From Martelella lutilitoris (GTDB taxonomy: Bacteria; Pseudomonadota; Alphaproteobacteria; Rhizobiales; Rhizobiaceae): DNA of 64,000 bases. Shown here piece after piece: positions 45,863 to 56,200 of this stretch. The stretch is taken from positions 3,926,001-3,990,000 of the forward strand of contig NZ_CP066786.1 in the NCBI RefSeq assembly GCF_016598595.1, in the 5' to 3' direction. A program made the translations under genes and the position numbers. Every line of letters begins with the position of its first letter. Position 1 is the first letter of the stretch. The notes beneath the pieces are model-generated. The model was not told the DNA's origin and ran no database searches. It saw only the letters and a program-made list of their open reading frames with translations.

Positions 45863-46615
45863 CTGGCCGCCATTGATGTCGAGAATCTGCCCGGTGATAT
45901 AGCCGGCCATGGTCGGCGAGGCGAGGAAGACGAAGCTCCAGGCGCAGTCTTCCGCCGTGCCGAGCCTTGCGAGCGGGATCGCGGCGCGCGCCGCGTCAAG
46001 CGCGGAAACCGGCGTCTCGTCATGGAAAGGTGTTTCAATCACGCCGGGCGCGATCGCGTTGACGCGCACGCCGTCCGCCGCCATCTCCCGCGCGAGGGCC
46101 CGCGTCAGCGAATGCACGGCGGCCTTGGCGGCGGCATAAAGGCCGGAGCCCGGCGCGCCGCCATTGCGGCCGGCGATCGATCCGAGATTGATGACCGAGG
46201 CGCGATCACTCGCCTTCAGGGCAGGCCCCGCATGGCGCACCATGCGCAGGATCGAACGGGTGTTGAGGTCGAAGACCTGATCATAGATCGCCTCGTCGAA
46301 ATCGGCCGACGGCGAGCGCAGTATGGCGCCGGCATTGTTCACCAGGCAGTCAAGCCCGCCCATCATCGCCACTGACCGCGCGACGATGTCCTCAGCGTCC
46401 TCGGCCCGGGTCACGTCGCCGGAAACGACATGGGCCGTGCCGCCCTCCTCGCGCAGGGCCGCGGCAAGGCTTTCGGCCTCTTCCCGGCGCGTATTGTAGT
46501 GAATGGTCACCTCGGCGCCGGAGCGCGAAAAGGCCCGCGCTGCAGCCGCCCCGATGCCGGAACTCGCGCCGGTGATGAGAACCTTCAGTCCTTGAATGTC
46601 GTTGACGGGTATCAT
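45851..46615 (-). CDS. SDR-family oxidoreductase
   Basis: A 254-residue classical short-chain dehydrogenase. The NAD(P) loop is TGASSGIG (about 15-22), with NNAG near 91 and catalytic Ser/Tyr/Lys in VINLGSIAGRNGGAPGSGLY with AAAK following. The closing GYITGQILDINGGQ is typical. It resembles 3-oxoacyl-ACP reductase or glucose dehydrogenase-like SDRs, so the substrate is open. It follows another SDR by 75 bp in the same direction. Confidence 0.87.
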   Translation of the reverse strand: MIPVNDIQGLKVLITGASSGIGAAAARAFSRSGAEVTIHYNTRREEAESLAAALREEGGTAHVVSGDVTRAEDAEDIVARSVAMMGGLDCLVNNAGAILRSPSADFDEAIYDQVFDLNTRSILRMVRHAGPALKASDRASVINLGSIAGRNGGAPGSGLYAAAKAAVHSLTRALAREMAADGVRVNAIAPGVIETPFHDETPVSALDAARAAIPLARLGTAEDCAWSFVFLASPTMAGYITGQILDINGGQLMP

Positions 46616-46690
46616 GCGGTTCGCTTTCCTTCAGTCTGTGGTGCCCCTCTATAAACCGATCGGCCCGGCGAAGGCGAGAACGCTGCGGCC

Positions 46691-47446
46691 TCAATGCATC
46701 ACCCAGCCGCCGTCGACATGGAGGTTCTGCCCGGTGATGAAGCCGGCGCGCGTCGAGATCAGGAACATCAGCGCCTCGGCAAGGTCTTCCGGCGCGCCTC
46801 GGCGCTTGATCGCCTGGCTGTCGATGATGCGGCGCTGATAGGCTTCCTGATCCGGATGGATCTTCTCCGCATCCGTCGGAAAGGCCCCCGGCGACAGCGT
46901 GTTGACCGTGATGCCCCATTTTCCGAATTCGCGCGCCCAGCCGCGCGCCAGCATGATCAGCGCGCCCTTCGACTGGATATAGGGGGTGAGGTTCTCCCAG
47001 CCGCCCGAGACCGTGATCGAGCTGATATTGATGATCCGCCCGAAACCGGCCTTACGCATGCCCGGCAGCAGCGCCTTAACGATCATGAGCGCCGCCTCGA
47101 CATTGACGGCATGGATCTTCGCATGCTCCTCCATGGTGAAATCCTCGAACGGCTTTGACGGATAGATCGCCGCATTGTTGATCGCCGTGTCGATCGACCC
47201 CTGTTGCAGCAACTCGGAAAGGGTTGCCTCAAGCGCCGCCTTGTCGGTCAGATCAACCTTGCAGACCATGAGCCTCTCCGAGAGCTTCTTGTCGGCCGCC
47301 GCCGCCTTCAGCGCCTCGATCTTGGCCGGATCATTGTCCAGCACGATCACGTCAGCGCCGGCTTTCATCAGGGCAAGGCTCGCCGGAAGTCCGAGCCCGC
47401 CCGCTGCGCCCGTGTAAAGGATCCGCCGCCCCTGAAATTCGCCCAT
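46691..47446 (-). CDS. SDR-family oxidoreductase
   Basis: A 251-residue classical SDR. Cofactor loop TGAAGGLG (about 12-19), NNAAIYPSKPFED after the fourth strand, catalytic residues in IINISSITVSGGWENLTPYI with QSK following. The closing GFITGQNLHVDGGWVMH is usual. An Asp after the second strand (VIVLDND) suggests NAD preference. Probably co-transcribed with the SDR downstream, and the pair could form an oxidation-reduction couple on a polyol or sugar. Confidence 0.87.
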   Translation of the reverse strand: MGEFQGRRILYTGAAGGLGLPASLALMKAGADVIVLDNDPAKIEALKAAAADKKLSERLMVCKVDLTDKAALEATLSELLQQGSIDTAINNAAIYPSKPFEDFTMEEHAKIHAVNVEAALMIVKALLPGMRKAGFGRIINISSITVSGGWENLTPYIQSKGALIMLARGWAREFGKWGITVNTLSPGAFPTDAEKIHPDQEAYQRRIIDSQAIKRRGAPEDLAEALMFLISTRAGFITGQNLHVDGGWVMH

Positions 47447-47540
47447 GATAACGCCTCCTTCCGGTTATTGCGGGCGGAGGATAACGCCGATACCGCGACG
47501 GAGCGATGGTGTTTTTTCACATTGCCGGAAACACCGTCGC

Positions 47541-49112
47541 TCAGTGCGGCGCGAACTGGCGGGGATGGAACTGGCCGAGCCAGGTCTCCGTCAGCGGCTC
47601 GCCACCCTCGGAAAGATAGGCGCGCACATCGATCGTATCGGCAGTTCCGTCGAATTTGAGGTCATAGGTCATCCGCCAGTCGTCCGTGCCAACGATCGGC
47701 ATCGCATAGGCGTTGATGACCTCGGCGCCGCCGCCGACCGAAATTTCGGCTTCCACGCCGTCTTCGGCCGTCAGGCCCTCAACGGCCGGGCCGGAGAAAT
47801 CAACGACGACCTTGACCTGGTCGCCCGGGCGCGGCTGGCCGGGCACGCCGCCGCGACCGATCCGGCTTGCTGTCGTCTCGGCCAGGCGCTCATTCGGCGG
47901 CGCGGTCTTCGCCCAGGTCAGCGTATAAGAAAAATCGCGCTCGTCGCCGGCCTCGGGCAGGTCTTCCGGCAGCCAGTAGGCGACGATGTTGTCGTAAATC
48001 TCGTCATCGGACGGCAGTTCGACAAGCTGCACCGCGCCCCGGCCCCAGTCGCCCTCGGGTTCGACCCAGGCCGACGCCCGGCGATTATAGAACACGCCGT
48101 CATCCTGATAGTGGTCGAAATTCCGGTCGCGCTGGATCAGGCCGAAACCTTCGGGATTCTCGTCAAAAAAGCTCGAGGTCACGACGCGCGGCGGGTTGTT
48201 GAGCGGTCGCCAGATCTGCTCGCCCGAACCGGTGACCACTTCCAGCCCGTCGCTGTCATGGACTTCCGGGCGCCAGTCGAAGGCCATGTTGCGGTGGGTT
48301 TCGGAATACCAGTACATCGAGGTCAGCGGCGCGACGCCGAGTCGCTCCACCGCCTCGCGGAAGAAAAGCCGGCTGGTGATATGCAGAACCTGACCTTCGC
48401 CATCCTCGTTTTCCGCCTCGATGCGATAGGCGCCGGCAACGCTCTTGCTGTCGAGCAGGGCATAGATGACGATGCTGTCGCCGGGCTTGTCGTCCTTTTC
48501 CAGATAGAAGGACGTGAAGCGCGGAAACTCTTCCGGCCGCGCAAGACCGGTATCGACGGCAAGCGCGCGGGCGGAGAGACCGTACTGCTTGTCCGGTCCG
48601 TCAGTGCGGAAATAGCTCGCGCCGAGAAAGGAGATCCAGTCGGTCTTCATGTCCGGCCGCATCACCCGGAAACCGGCCCAGCCGGCAAAATCCTCGACCG
48701 CCTTGGCGGGGCTGTCATCCGGCATGGTGAAATAATCGGCGCTGTAGAGCACTTCGCGCGCCTCGCCGTCCTCGACCAGGCTGATCCTCACGGGTTCCTT
48801 GAAATAGCGGCCCTGATGGAAGAACTGCACCGGCGCGTCGCCGACATCGACCGTATGGTCCTTGCGGAACATGATCTTCCAGTGCGCGTCATAATCGATC
48901 GCCTCGAAGAGTTCGGGATGCTCGACCGGATAGGGCTCGAACGGCTTTTGAGAAAGCGCCTTCGCCTCCTCCGCGAGCGTCTCGAAGGAAAACGGCTCGG
49001 CCGGGCCGAGAGCGGGCTCGAAATCCTGTGCAGCGGCTGCGACGGGCATTGAAAACAATGCAAACACCGGCAAAAACAGAAGCGACAGACGGGCAGGCGA
49101 ACGGTTCGTCAT
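47541..49112 (-). CDS. Periplasmic glucan biosynthesis protein, OpgG/OpgD (MdoG/MdoD) family
   Basis: A 523-residue exported protein. The signal peptide includes RLSLLFLPVFALFSMPVAAA, cleaved near AAAQ. PFSFETLAEEAKALSQKPFE opens the mature domain. FFHQGRYFKEPV, LGASYFRTDG, YGLSARALAVDTG and PLTSMYWYSETHRN are family motifs. These proteins shape osmoregulated periplasmic glucans. The leader is Sec-like without a twin arginine, closer to OpgG, but family members in this order are often labelled D. No opgH glucosyltransferase gene is adjacent. The ATG at 49112 is chosen since the signal starts there. Confidence 0.9.
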   Translation of the reverse strand: MTNRSPARLSLLFLPVFALFSMPVAAAAQDFEPALGPAEPFSFETLAEEAKALSQKPFEPYPVEHPELFEAIDYDAHWKIMFRKDHTVDVGDAPVQFFHQGRYFKEPVRISLVEDGEAREVLYSADYFTMPDDSPAKAVEDFAGWAGFRVMRPDMKTDWISFLGASYFRTDGPDKQYGLSARALAVDTGLARPEEFPRFTSFYLEKDDKPGDSIVIYALLDSKSVAGAYRIEAENEDGEGQVLHITSRLFFREAVERLGVAPLTSMYWYSETHRNMAFDWRPEVHDSDGLEVVTGSGEQIWRPLNNPPRVVTSSFFDENPEGFGLIQRDRNFDHYQDDGVFYNRRASAWVEPEGDWGRGAVQLVELPSDDEIYDNIVAYWLPEDLPEAGDERDFSYTLTWAKTAPPNERLAETTASRIGRGGVPGQPRPGDQVKVVVDFSGPAVEGLTAEDGVEAEISVGGGAEVINAYAMPIVGTDDWRMTYDLKFDGTADTIDVRAYLSEGGEPLTETWLGQFHPRQFAPH

Positions 49113-49199
49113 CTGGGGCAAACTCCGAAAAGGCCGAAAACACTCTGAATGCGTGAACGTTTTGGACGCCGCCAGGTTCCCGCCTTCGTTCAGATATGG

Positions 49200-49222
49200 C
49201 AAAGCCCGCGCGAACGCGGGCT
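49200..49222 (-). terminator. Terminator-like hairpin after trxA
   Basis: An 8-bp stem (AGCCCGCG, loop TTCG, CGCGGGCT on the minus strand) ending in TTTG, 28 bp past the trxA stop. The UUCG tetraloop is stable and the T tract is short. Confidence 0.7.
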
Positions 49223-49249
49223 CTCATGCGCTTGAACGACCGTCCGAAC

Positions 49250-49573
49250 TTAGCGAACGACGCCGGAAATCCAGCTCGAAAGCGCCGTCTTCGGGGCCGC
49301 GCCGACCTTGACGTCGGCAAGTTCGCCGCCCTTGAACATGGCCAGCATCGGAATGGAGCGCACGCCGTACTGGACCGCGAGATCGGGATTGTCATCCACA
49401 TTGACCTTGGCGATCTTGACCTTGCCGTCCATTTCCTCGGCGATCTCTTCGAGGCTCGGACCGATCATCCGGCACGGACCGCACCATTCGGCCCAGAAAT
49501 CAACCACGACGGGCGTTTCCGACTCGAGAACTTCCTGCTTGAAATTGGCGGTATTGACCTTGACTGTCGTCAT
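49250..49573 (-). CDS. trxA: Thioredoxin
   Basis: A 107-residue thioredoxin that reduces cytoplasmic disulfides. The active site is [13 protein letters not shown] (CGPC at about 31-34) and the cis-proline is in [10 protein letters not shown]. Length and motifs match TrxA. It follows addA by 113 bp, the usual rhizobial arrangement, and ends at a hairpin terminator. Confidence 0.96.
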   Translation of the reverse strand: MTTVKVNTANFKQEVLESETPVVVDFWAEWCGPCRMIGPSLEEIAEEMDGKVKIAKVNVDDNPDLAVQYGVRSIPMLAMFKGGELADVKVGAAPKTALSSWISGVVR

Positions 49574-49686
49574 CTTGAACTCCTTGGCAAAGGCGAGGAT
49601 CGCTTCCGTTTCGCGCGATACCTTCGCAATATCGTAGATTTGTCCTTCATGTGAGCACAGGTGGAAGAAAAATCAATGGCCCGCGC

Positions 49687-52600
49687 TCACTTTGTCGAGA
49701 GGCTCGCAAGCGCCTCAGAAAGCTCCCCTTCGCTCAACCGGCGGGTTGCGGTCGTTTCGGTATAGACGAGGAGGCATTCCACCGCCTTGCCGGGATAGAG
49801 CGGCGCAAGGATCTCGCGGTAGACGGCCATCTGCGCAACGTGGGAGAAAGGCGCTTCCTCGCCCGCTACCGGCGGATTGCGGTTGGTCTTGAAATCGACC
49901 AGCACGACCCTGTCCTCTAGCACCGCAAGCCGGTCGAGCCGGCCGGACACGGTGAAATCGCCGGCCTCCAGCCGCACCGTTCCCGTCACCGAAACCTCGG
50001 CGCGGGCGGCAGAGGAAAAGACCGGTGCCAGTTCGGGGTCGTCAATCACCGCCATCACGCTTTTGAGGATGGCATCGCTTTCTTCTTCCGGCAGGTGGAA
50101 GGCCGCCCGCGCCAGATAACGACGGCAGGCCGCCTCCCGCTCCGCAGGCTCAAACCCCGGCAGCAATTGCATGAGCCGATGGACGAGCCGTCCGCGCTCC
50201 AGCGCGATATTGGCGCTCTGCCCGGCGAAAAGCGGCGAGGCGGTCACCGGCGGCGGGTCATCCACCTCAAGCCCCGCACGCGACGGGCTGAGCGGCGGGG
50301 CAGGACGCGCCTCTTCGCGGAAGGGCTCGGTCAATGCCGCCGGCAGCGGCGGCAACGCGTTCCCCTCGCCTTGAGCGCCGGCCTCGCGCGCGAAATCGCG
50401 CGGCGGAATTTTCTCCTGCCACAGAAGACCCGGCCAGTTTTCCCCGGCAGGTCCGGCCACCTCGATCGTTTCCGCCCGTTCCTTCACGTCGGCCTCAAGC
50501 GCCGACCAGACGAGCCTGTGCCAGCAATCGGGCACCTCCGTCTTTCCGCGATAACCGGTGACAAACAGCCGGTCGGCGGCCCGCGTCATCGCCACATAAA
50601 GAAGGCGGCGGTATTCTTCCTTCGCCTCCTCTTCGCGCCGCGCGATATCGGCGAGAACGCCGCTGTCGGCCTCCTTCTTTGCCGAATGCCAGACGGGCGG
50701 CCCCGCCTCCATCATCCGGAAGCCGGACAGATGGCTTGCGACGAAGGGCCTGCCGCCGCTGTCGACCAGAAAAACAATCGGCGCTTCCAGTCCCTTGGAG
50801 GCATGGACCGTCATGATCCTCACCTCGTCGCGGCCCTTGTCCTGCTCGCGCTTGACCTCGAGACCGCCTTCTTCCATCACGTCGAGGAAGGACTGCAGGC
50901 CCGGCAGGCCGTTATCCTCGTGATCCTTCGCCGCGTTGAGGAACTCGTCGAGAATATCCCCCGCCTCGCTGCCGAGCCTGGCGAGAAAGGCGCGCCTGCC
51001 GCCCTCGCGCGCCAGAATGTCAGCGTAGAAGTCGAACGCGCTCTTCCGGCGGGCCGCGCCGATCACCCGCTCCAGCGTTACGACGGTCTCGCCGAATGTC
51101 TCGTCCCCGGCAGCCGAAAGCCGGCGCAGCGCCGACCAGACATGCTCGCTCTTCCCGCGCCTTGCCGCGACCGAAAACAGGTCATCCTCCGAAAGACCGA
51201 GAAGCGGGCTCTTGAACAGCGCGGCCAGCGACAGATCGTCTTCTGGCAGAACGGCAAAGCGGCCGAGCGCGATCAGGTCCTTGATCGCGATGTGATCGGC
51301 GAGCCTCAAGCGGTCGGCGCCGGCGACGGGAATGTCATAGGGCGACTTCAACGCCCGCGTCAGCGCATTGACAAAGGCATCGCGCTTCCTGACCAGAACC
51401 AGAATGTCGCCGGCGCGAACCGGTCGCGCGCGGTCCTTCTCGACGATCATCTCCTGGCCGATCATCTGCGAAATACGGTGGGCAATGCGCCGCGCCAGAA
51501 TGGCTGCCGGGGCCTGTTCGGGCGTGGCGTCAAACGGCGCGGTCCAGTCTTCCTCGTCCTCGCGTTCCTCCGGCGCGATCATCTCCCAGGCCTCCACGCT
51601 ACCGGGATGGCCGATGCGGTTCGAGACATGCACCGTGTCCTCTCCTTCCGCCGAGAGCCCCTTGCGGTTTTCCGGCACCGAGAAGACGCAATCGACAGCG
51701 GAGAGGACGGAGGCGGTGGAGCGGAAGGACAAAGGCAGGCCGATCCTGGAAAAATCCGCCGCGATCGACGTTACCCGCTTTTCCGTCAGCCTGCCTTCGG
51801 CGGCAAAGCGCTCGGGTCGCGCGCCCTGAAAGGAATAGATCGACTGTTTCTCGTCGCCGACGGCAAACATGGTGCGAAGTCCCGGTCGCGCGCCCTCACC
51901 GGTGAAGAAATCCTCGCTCAGCGCCCGCACCACATCCCATTGCAGGGGTGCTGTATCCTGCGCCTCGTCGACCAGAATATGGTCGATGCCCTGGTCGAGC
52001 TTGTAATGCACCCATGGCCCGGCATCCGCGCGCGACAGAAGCGCTGCCGTGCGGGCGATCAGATCCTCGAAATCAAGCTTGCCGCGCCGCTGCTTGAGCG
52101 CCTCGTAGCGCGCATCCAGCCGGTCGGCGAGGATGAGGGCGGCAAGCGTCTTCTCGAAGATGCGGTACCGGTTCAGCCGGTCGCGAACGGCGAAGACCTG
52201 CGCGGCAGCTGCCATAACAGCCTCGCCGAGTTCCGGCGCCTTCACCCTGAGCGATTTGAACGCCAAGGTCGAGTGAGCCTTCGGCGTTCCCGCCCCGGTC
52301 AGGAAGGCGCTTTCCAGCGCGGCAAAGCGCGACACGGCGTCGGGCGCTTCGATGGCCGCCTGCAGCGCATCGGCAAAACCGGCGGCCCGCGAACCGCCGT
52401 CATCACGGGCAATGGCGATCAGCGCAGCAAGGTTTTCGAGCCCCGCAAGCGGCCAGGCATCGCCGGCCACCGTCTCTTCATTCGCGTCCTCGCCAAATCC
52501 GTAGGCCGCCCGCAACGCCGACTCGAGCCCGTTCTTCCGCCGTGCCGCCTCGAGAAACGGCCGAATGGCGTGGCGCGCGCCGACGATCTCGCCGAGAAGT

Positions 52601-53211
52601 TTCTCAAGCCCGCTTTCATCGGCAATGTCCAGCACCGTCTGAAAGGCCTCGGTCAGCGCCGGGTCCTCCCGGCTTGCCGTGGCGGTCAGCAGTTGCCGAC
52701 GCGCGTCGGCCAACAGCGTGGCGGCGGCGATATCGTCAAGCACCGAAAAATGCCCGGCGACATTGGCTTCCAGCGGAAAACGATGCAGCAGACTCTCGCA
52801 AAAGGCATGGATGGTCTGGATCTTCAGCCCGCCGGGGGTCTCCAGCGCATGTGCAAAGAGCCGCCTTGCCACCGCGATCTTCAAGGCATCCGGCCGCGCG
52901 CCCTCGATCGCCTCTATCTCGGCGGCAAGATCCGCCTCGGGCAGCACTGCCCAGTCGGCAAGCCGGGCGAAGACACGGTTCGACATCTCGGACGCCGCTG
53001 CCTTGGTATAGGTGAGGCATAAAATGGCGGACGGCCTGGCGCCGGCAAGCAGCAGCCGGACCACGCGCTGGGTCAGAACATGGGTCTTGCCGGAACCGGC
53101 ATTGGCCGAGACCCAGACCGTGCGGGCGGGGTCGGACGCCAGGCGCTGGCGACCGGTGGTCCAGGAGAGCCAGTCCTCGGGCGCGGCATCGAGGTTCGGA
53201 TCGTCAGTCAT
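49687..53211 (-). CDS. addA: Double-strand break repair helicase-nuclease AddA
   Basis: A 1174-residue UvrD-like helicase with a C-terminal RecB-type nuclease. Walker A is ANAGSGKTHVLTQRVVRLL near residue 35. Helicase motif II is HILVDEAQDTAPLQWD, motif III YSFQGARPERF and motif V MTVHASKGLEAPIVFLVDSG. The nuclease motif VVLVDFKTNRNPP sits near the C-terminus. With AddB it resects DNA ends and loads RecA. The ATG at 53211 overlaps the addB stop by 8 bp. The 20-residue extension upstream is not used. Confidence 0.95.
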   Translation of the reverse strand: MTDDPNLDAAPEDWLSWTTGRQRLASDPARTVWVSANAGSGKTHVLTQRVVRLLLAGARPSAILCLTYTKAAASEMSNRVFARLADWAVLPEADLAAEIEAIEGARPDALKIAVARRLFAHALETPGGLKIQTIHAFCESLLHRFPLEANVAGHFSVLDDIAAATLLADARRQLLTATASREDPALTEAFQTVLDIADESGLEKLLGEIVGARHAIRPFLEAARRKNGLESALRAAYGFGEDANEETVAGDAWPLAGLENLAALIAIARDDGGSRAAGFADALQAAIEAPDAVSRFAALESAFLTGAGTPKAHSTLAFKSLRVKAPELGEAVMAAAAQVFAVRDRLNRYRIFEKTLAALILADRLDARYEALKQRRGKLDFEDLIARTAALLSRADAGPWVHYKLDQGIDHILVDEAQDTAPLQWDVVRALSEDFFTGEGARPGLRTMFAVGDEKQSIYSFQGARPERFAAEGRLTEKRVTSIAADFSRIGLPLSFRSTASVLSAVDCVFSVPENRKGLSAEGEDTVHVSNRIGHPGSVEAWEMIAPEEREDEEDWTAPFDATPEQAPAAILARRIAHRISQMIGQEMIVEKDRARPVRAGDILVLVRKRDAFVNALTRALKSPYDIPVAGADRLRLADHIAIKDLIALGRFAVLPEDDLSLAALFKSPLLGLSEDDLFSVAARRGKSEHVWSALRRLSAAGDETFGETVVTLERVIGAARRKSAFDFYADILAREGGRRAFLARLGSEAGDILDEFLNAAKDHEDNGLPGLQSFLDVMEEGGLEVKREQDKGRDEVRIMTVHASKGLEAPIVFLVDSGGRPFVASHLSGFRMMEAGPPVWHSAKKEADSGVLADIARREEEAKEEYRRLLYVAMTRAADRLFVTGYRGKTEVPDCWHRLVWSALEADVKERAETIEVAGPAGENWPGLLWQEKIPPRDFAREAGAQGEGNALPPLPAALTEPFREEARPAPPLSPSRAGLEVDDPPPVTASPLFAGQSANIALERGRLVHRLMQLLPGFEPAEREAACRRYLARAAFHLPEEESDAILKSVMAVIDDPELAPVFSSAARAEVSVTGTVRLEAGDFTVSGRLDRLAVLEDRVVLVDFKTNRNPPVAGEEAPFSHVAQMAVYREILAPLYPGKAVECLLVYTETTATRRLSEGELSEALASLSTK

Positions 53212-56200
53212 CGCCGTCCTCCCGGTTGTCATCCGCCGTCGACCACTCGGCAACGCGGGCGAGATGATCATACTCGCCGCCGAAATCCCGCGCGCTTGCC
53301 GGGATCAGCCGCGAGGCGAAGGGCCGGTTTCCGCTCTTCAGCGCAATGACGAAGCGGGTGAATTCGCGCAAGGCATCGCTTGCAAGTCCCTCCGCCGTGA
53401 TGGCAGGTTCCTTTTTCATTTCCGCCTTTTCCAGCGCATCGACGCCAAAGCGGTGGCCGGGCCTCAGCCGCACATATTTGAGGCTCTTCGTTTCAAGCGC
53501 CGGCACGTCCTTGAAGGCGCCCGCAGCGAGGGCCGCCGCCTCCAGCGGCAATTGCGGTTCCAGAAGCGTGCGTGCCTGGTTGAGCGAGGGCGACATGCCG
53601 GTCTTGTAGTCGATGATCTCGGCCGTTCCGTCGTCCAGAATGTCGATCCGGTCGGCAATGCCGGTCAGGCGGATTTCGGCAAGGGGAATGTCGAAACCGG
53701 CGCCGGCTTCCGTCAGTGTTGTGTCGATCGACGTCGACAGCCGCCGCGCCGCCTCGAACTTCAGCAATTCATCCGCCACCGATTTGAGCCGCGGCACCCA
53801 GCTCAAGGCCAGATGCGGCGGCAGCTCGACTTCGAGCAGGAGTTCGGCCAGCACGTCCTCCATCGCCGCCCGCCCCGCTTCGCTTGCGGGGTCCGCGCCG
53901 GACTTGATGAAGCGCTCGGCAAGCGCGTGATAGAGAATGCCGCGTTCCTTCACCGACGGATCGGCATTGAAGGGGGCGAGCGGATCAAGCTTCAGCACCT
54001 TCTGCGCATAGATCGCGTAAGGATCGCGCCGCAGCCTGCCGATCTCGGAAAAGGAATAGCGCTTCGGCTGGTCCTCCGCCGGCGGGTAGGGTTCCGGGCG
54101 CTGTGGGATTGGCGCGCGCGGCTCGTCATCAAGGGCGGCAGCCCAGCCGGCAAGCACCGCGCCGCGCCGTTTCAGCGCATCCTCCATCTCAGGCCCGGCA
54201 AAGGCCAGGAGCCGCTGCAGCCAGCGGCTGGCAACCGTTGGCGCCGAACCCTGCCTCAGCGCCCGCGAAAAGATCAGATACGGCGCGCCGGCGGCCATCG
54301 TCAGGTCGTGGGCCAGCTGGCCGACGCGTTTTTCCGGCGGCTCCAGCCCGATCTCGGCCTTCATGCCGCGCGACAGGAAGGGGTTGTTCTTCGCCTGGGT
54401 CGGCCATACGCCTTCATTGAGCCCGCCGATGACGATGGTCTCCACATCCTGCAGCCGCGCCTCGACCGCGCCGAAGATGAAGACGCGCGGATTGCCCATG
54501 GAGCGGGGTTTCACCGCTTCCGATGCCGTCAGCGCGGCCATGATATCGATCCATTGCGGCCCATCGGCTTCGATCGGGGTTTCAGTTCCCATGGTTTCGG
54601 AGAGCACGGTGGCAAGCCGCTCGCCCGCCTCCCCGGACCACAGCGCCGACAGATCGCCTGCCTCGTCCGCCGCGATTGCCTCCAGCGCCCGTCCGGTGCG
54701 CTCCGCCCAGCCGGAAAGCGGCATGGTCTCCGTCAGCGGCGGCTGGTCGGGACCGCGCGGCACATGGGCTTCAATCAGCGGCGCAAGGGCTGCATCGATC
54801 CTTGTCGCCAGATCGCGCGCCGCCTCGGCCGCATCCCTCGGCAGCGCCGTGCGCCAGTGCGGCGGGTAACGCTCGTCCTTCTGCTTTTCCTGCGCCTCAT
54901 CGACAAACGCCGCGAGATGGCCGAGTTCGGCGGGTTTTGTGCCGCCGCGCAGCGCAATCAGCTCGAAGGCCGCGCCGGCAGCGCGCATCTTGCGGGCCGA
55001 AAGGCCGAAGCGCGCCAGCGGATGTTTGAGCAGTGCCGCCAGCACGGCAGGATCACCGGGTTTCAGCGCCGCCTCCAGCATCAGAGTCACCAGCCTGCCC
55101 TGGCCGGTGGCCGAAAGCGGCGTGCCGGCCGAATCATCCGCCTCTATGGCAAAGCGGTGCAGCTCGGCGGCGACGCGGCGGGCAAGATTGCGGTCGGGCG
55201 TAATCAACGCGGCGCGCGCCGGCCTGCCGTCTTCGCCCGTGCGTTCCAGCGCCAGCCGCAGAGCGGCGGCGATCGAAAGCGCCTCCTGCCGCTCATTGCC
55301 CGCCTCCATCAGCGCGACATCGGCGAAGGCCTGTTCCAGATCTTCCGCGGCAAGCGCGGCCCTCCAGTCCTGCCAGCGGTCGGTTGCCTCCGCCGGGGCA
55401 AAAGCGGAGGCCAGGACGCGGTTGCGCATGGCGCCCGCAGGCTCCGCCTCCGCAAGCGTGGAGAAATCCTGACGCGTCAGCGTGAGGCGCTCCAGAAGCC
55501 GCGCCATTTCATATTGCGGATGGCTGCGGATCGAGGGATCGGGCATGGACGGATCGGCATCAGCCGCCGTCAGCGCCTGCCAGTCCTCCTCGACCATGTC
55601 GCAATCAAGGCCCGGCAGCACCACCACGCCCTGCGGCAGAGAGGCGGCAGCGGCAATCAGATCGGCGACGGCGGGAACGGAACCGGTGGAGCCGGCGATG
55701 ATCACCGGGGCATTTCCGGTCATCGCGGCGATCCTTTCCGCCTCGCCTGCCAGCAGCGCATTGCGGCGGGCAATGGCCGAAGAGCGGCCAAGCTCATCGA
55801 GCCGTCCCGGCCAGTAGAGCGCCGCGATCTTCAGGAATTCGGCGGTCAGCTGCCACCAGACGGCGTAATTGTCTTCTTCCAGCGCAGCGAGCCGATCCCA
55901 GCCGATCCGCTCAGTCTCCATCGCATCGATAAGTTCGGCAAGGTCGCGAGCGAGCCAGACGGCATCTGCAGGACTTGCGGGCGCCACCAGTGGAGAGCCG
56001 CCGTGAAGGCCGGCAAGCTCGTCCGAAAGCCGGTTGCGCCACGGCAGGATCAGGCCGGCAAGCTCCAGGAGCCGCGGCACGGGCTCGATCGGCGGCAGGC
56101 TTTCGGCCGCCTCCGGCAGGTTCTCCTCGAAATAGTGCTCGTCCTCGTCGGTTTCCCCGAGCGCGCGGATCTCCGGCAGGATCGCCGCCTGCCCGCCAAG

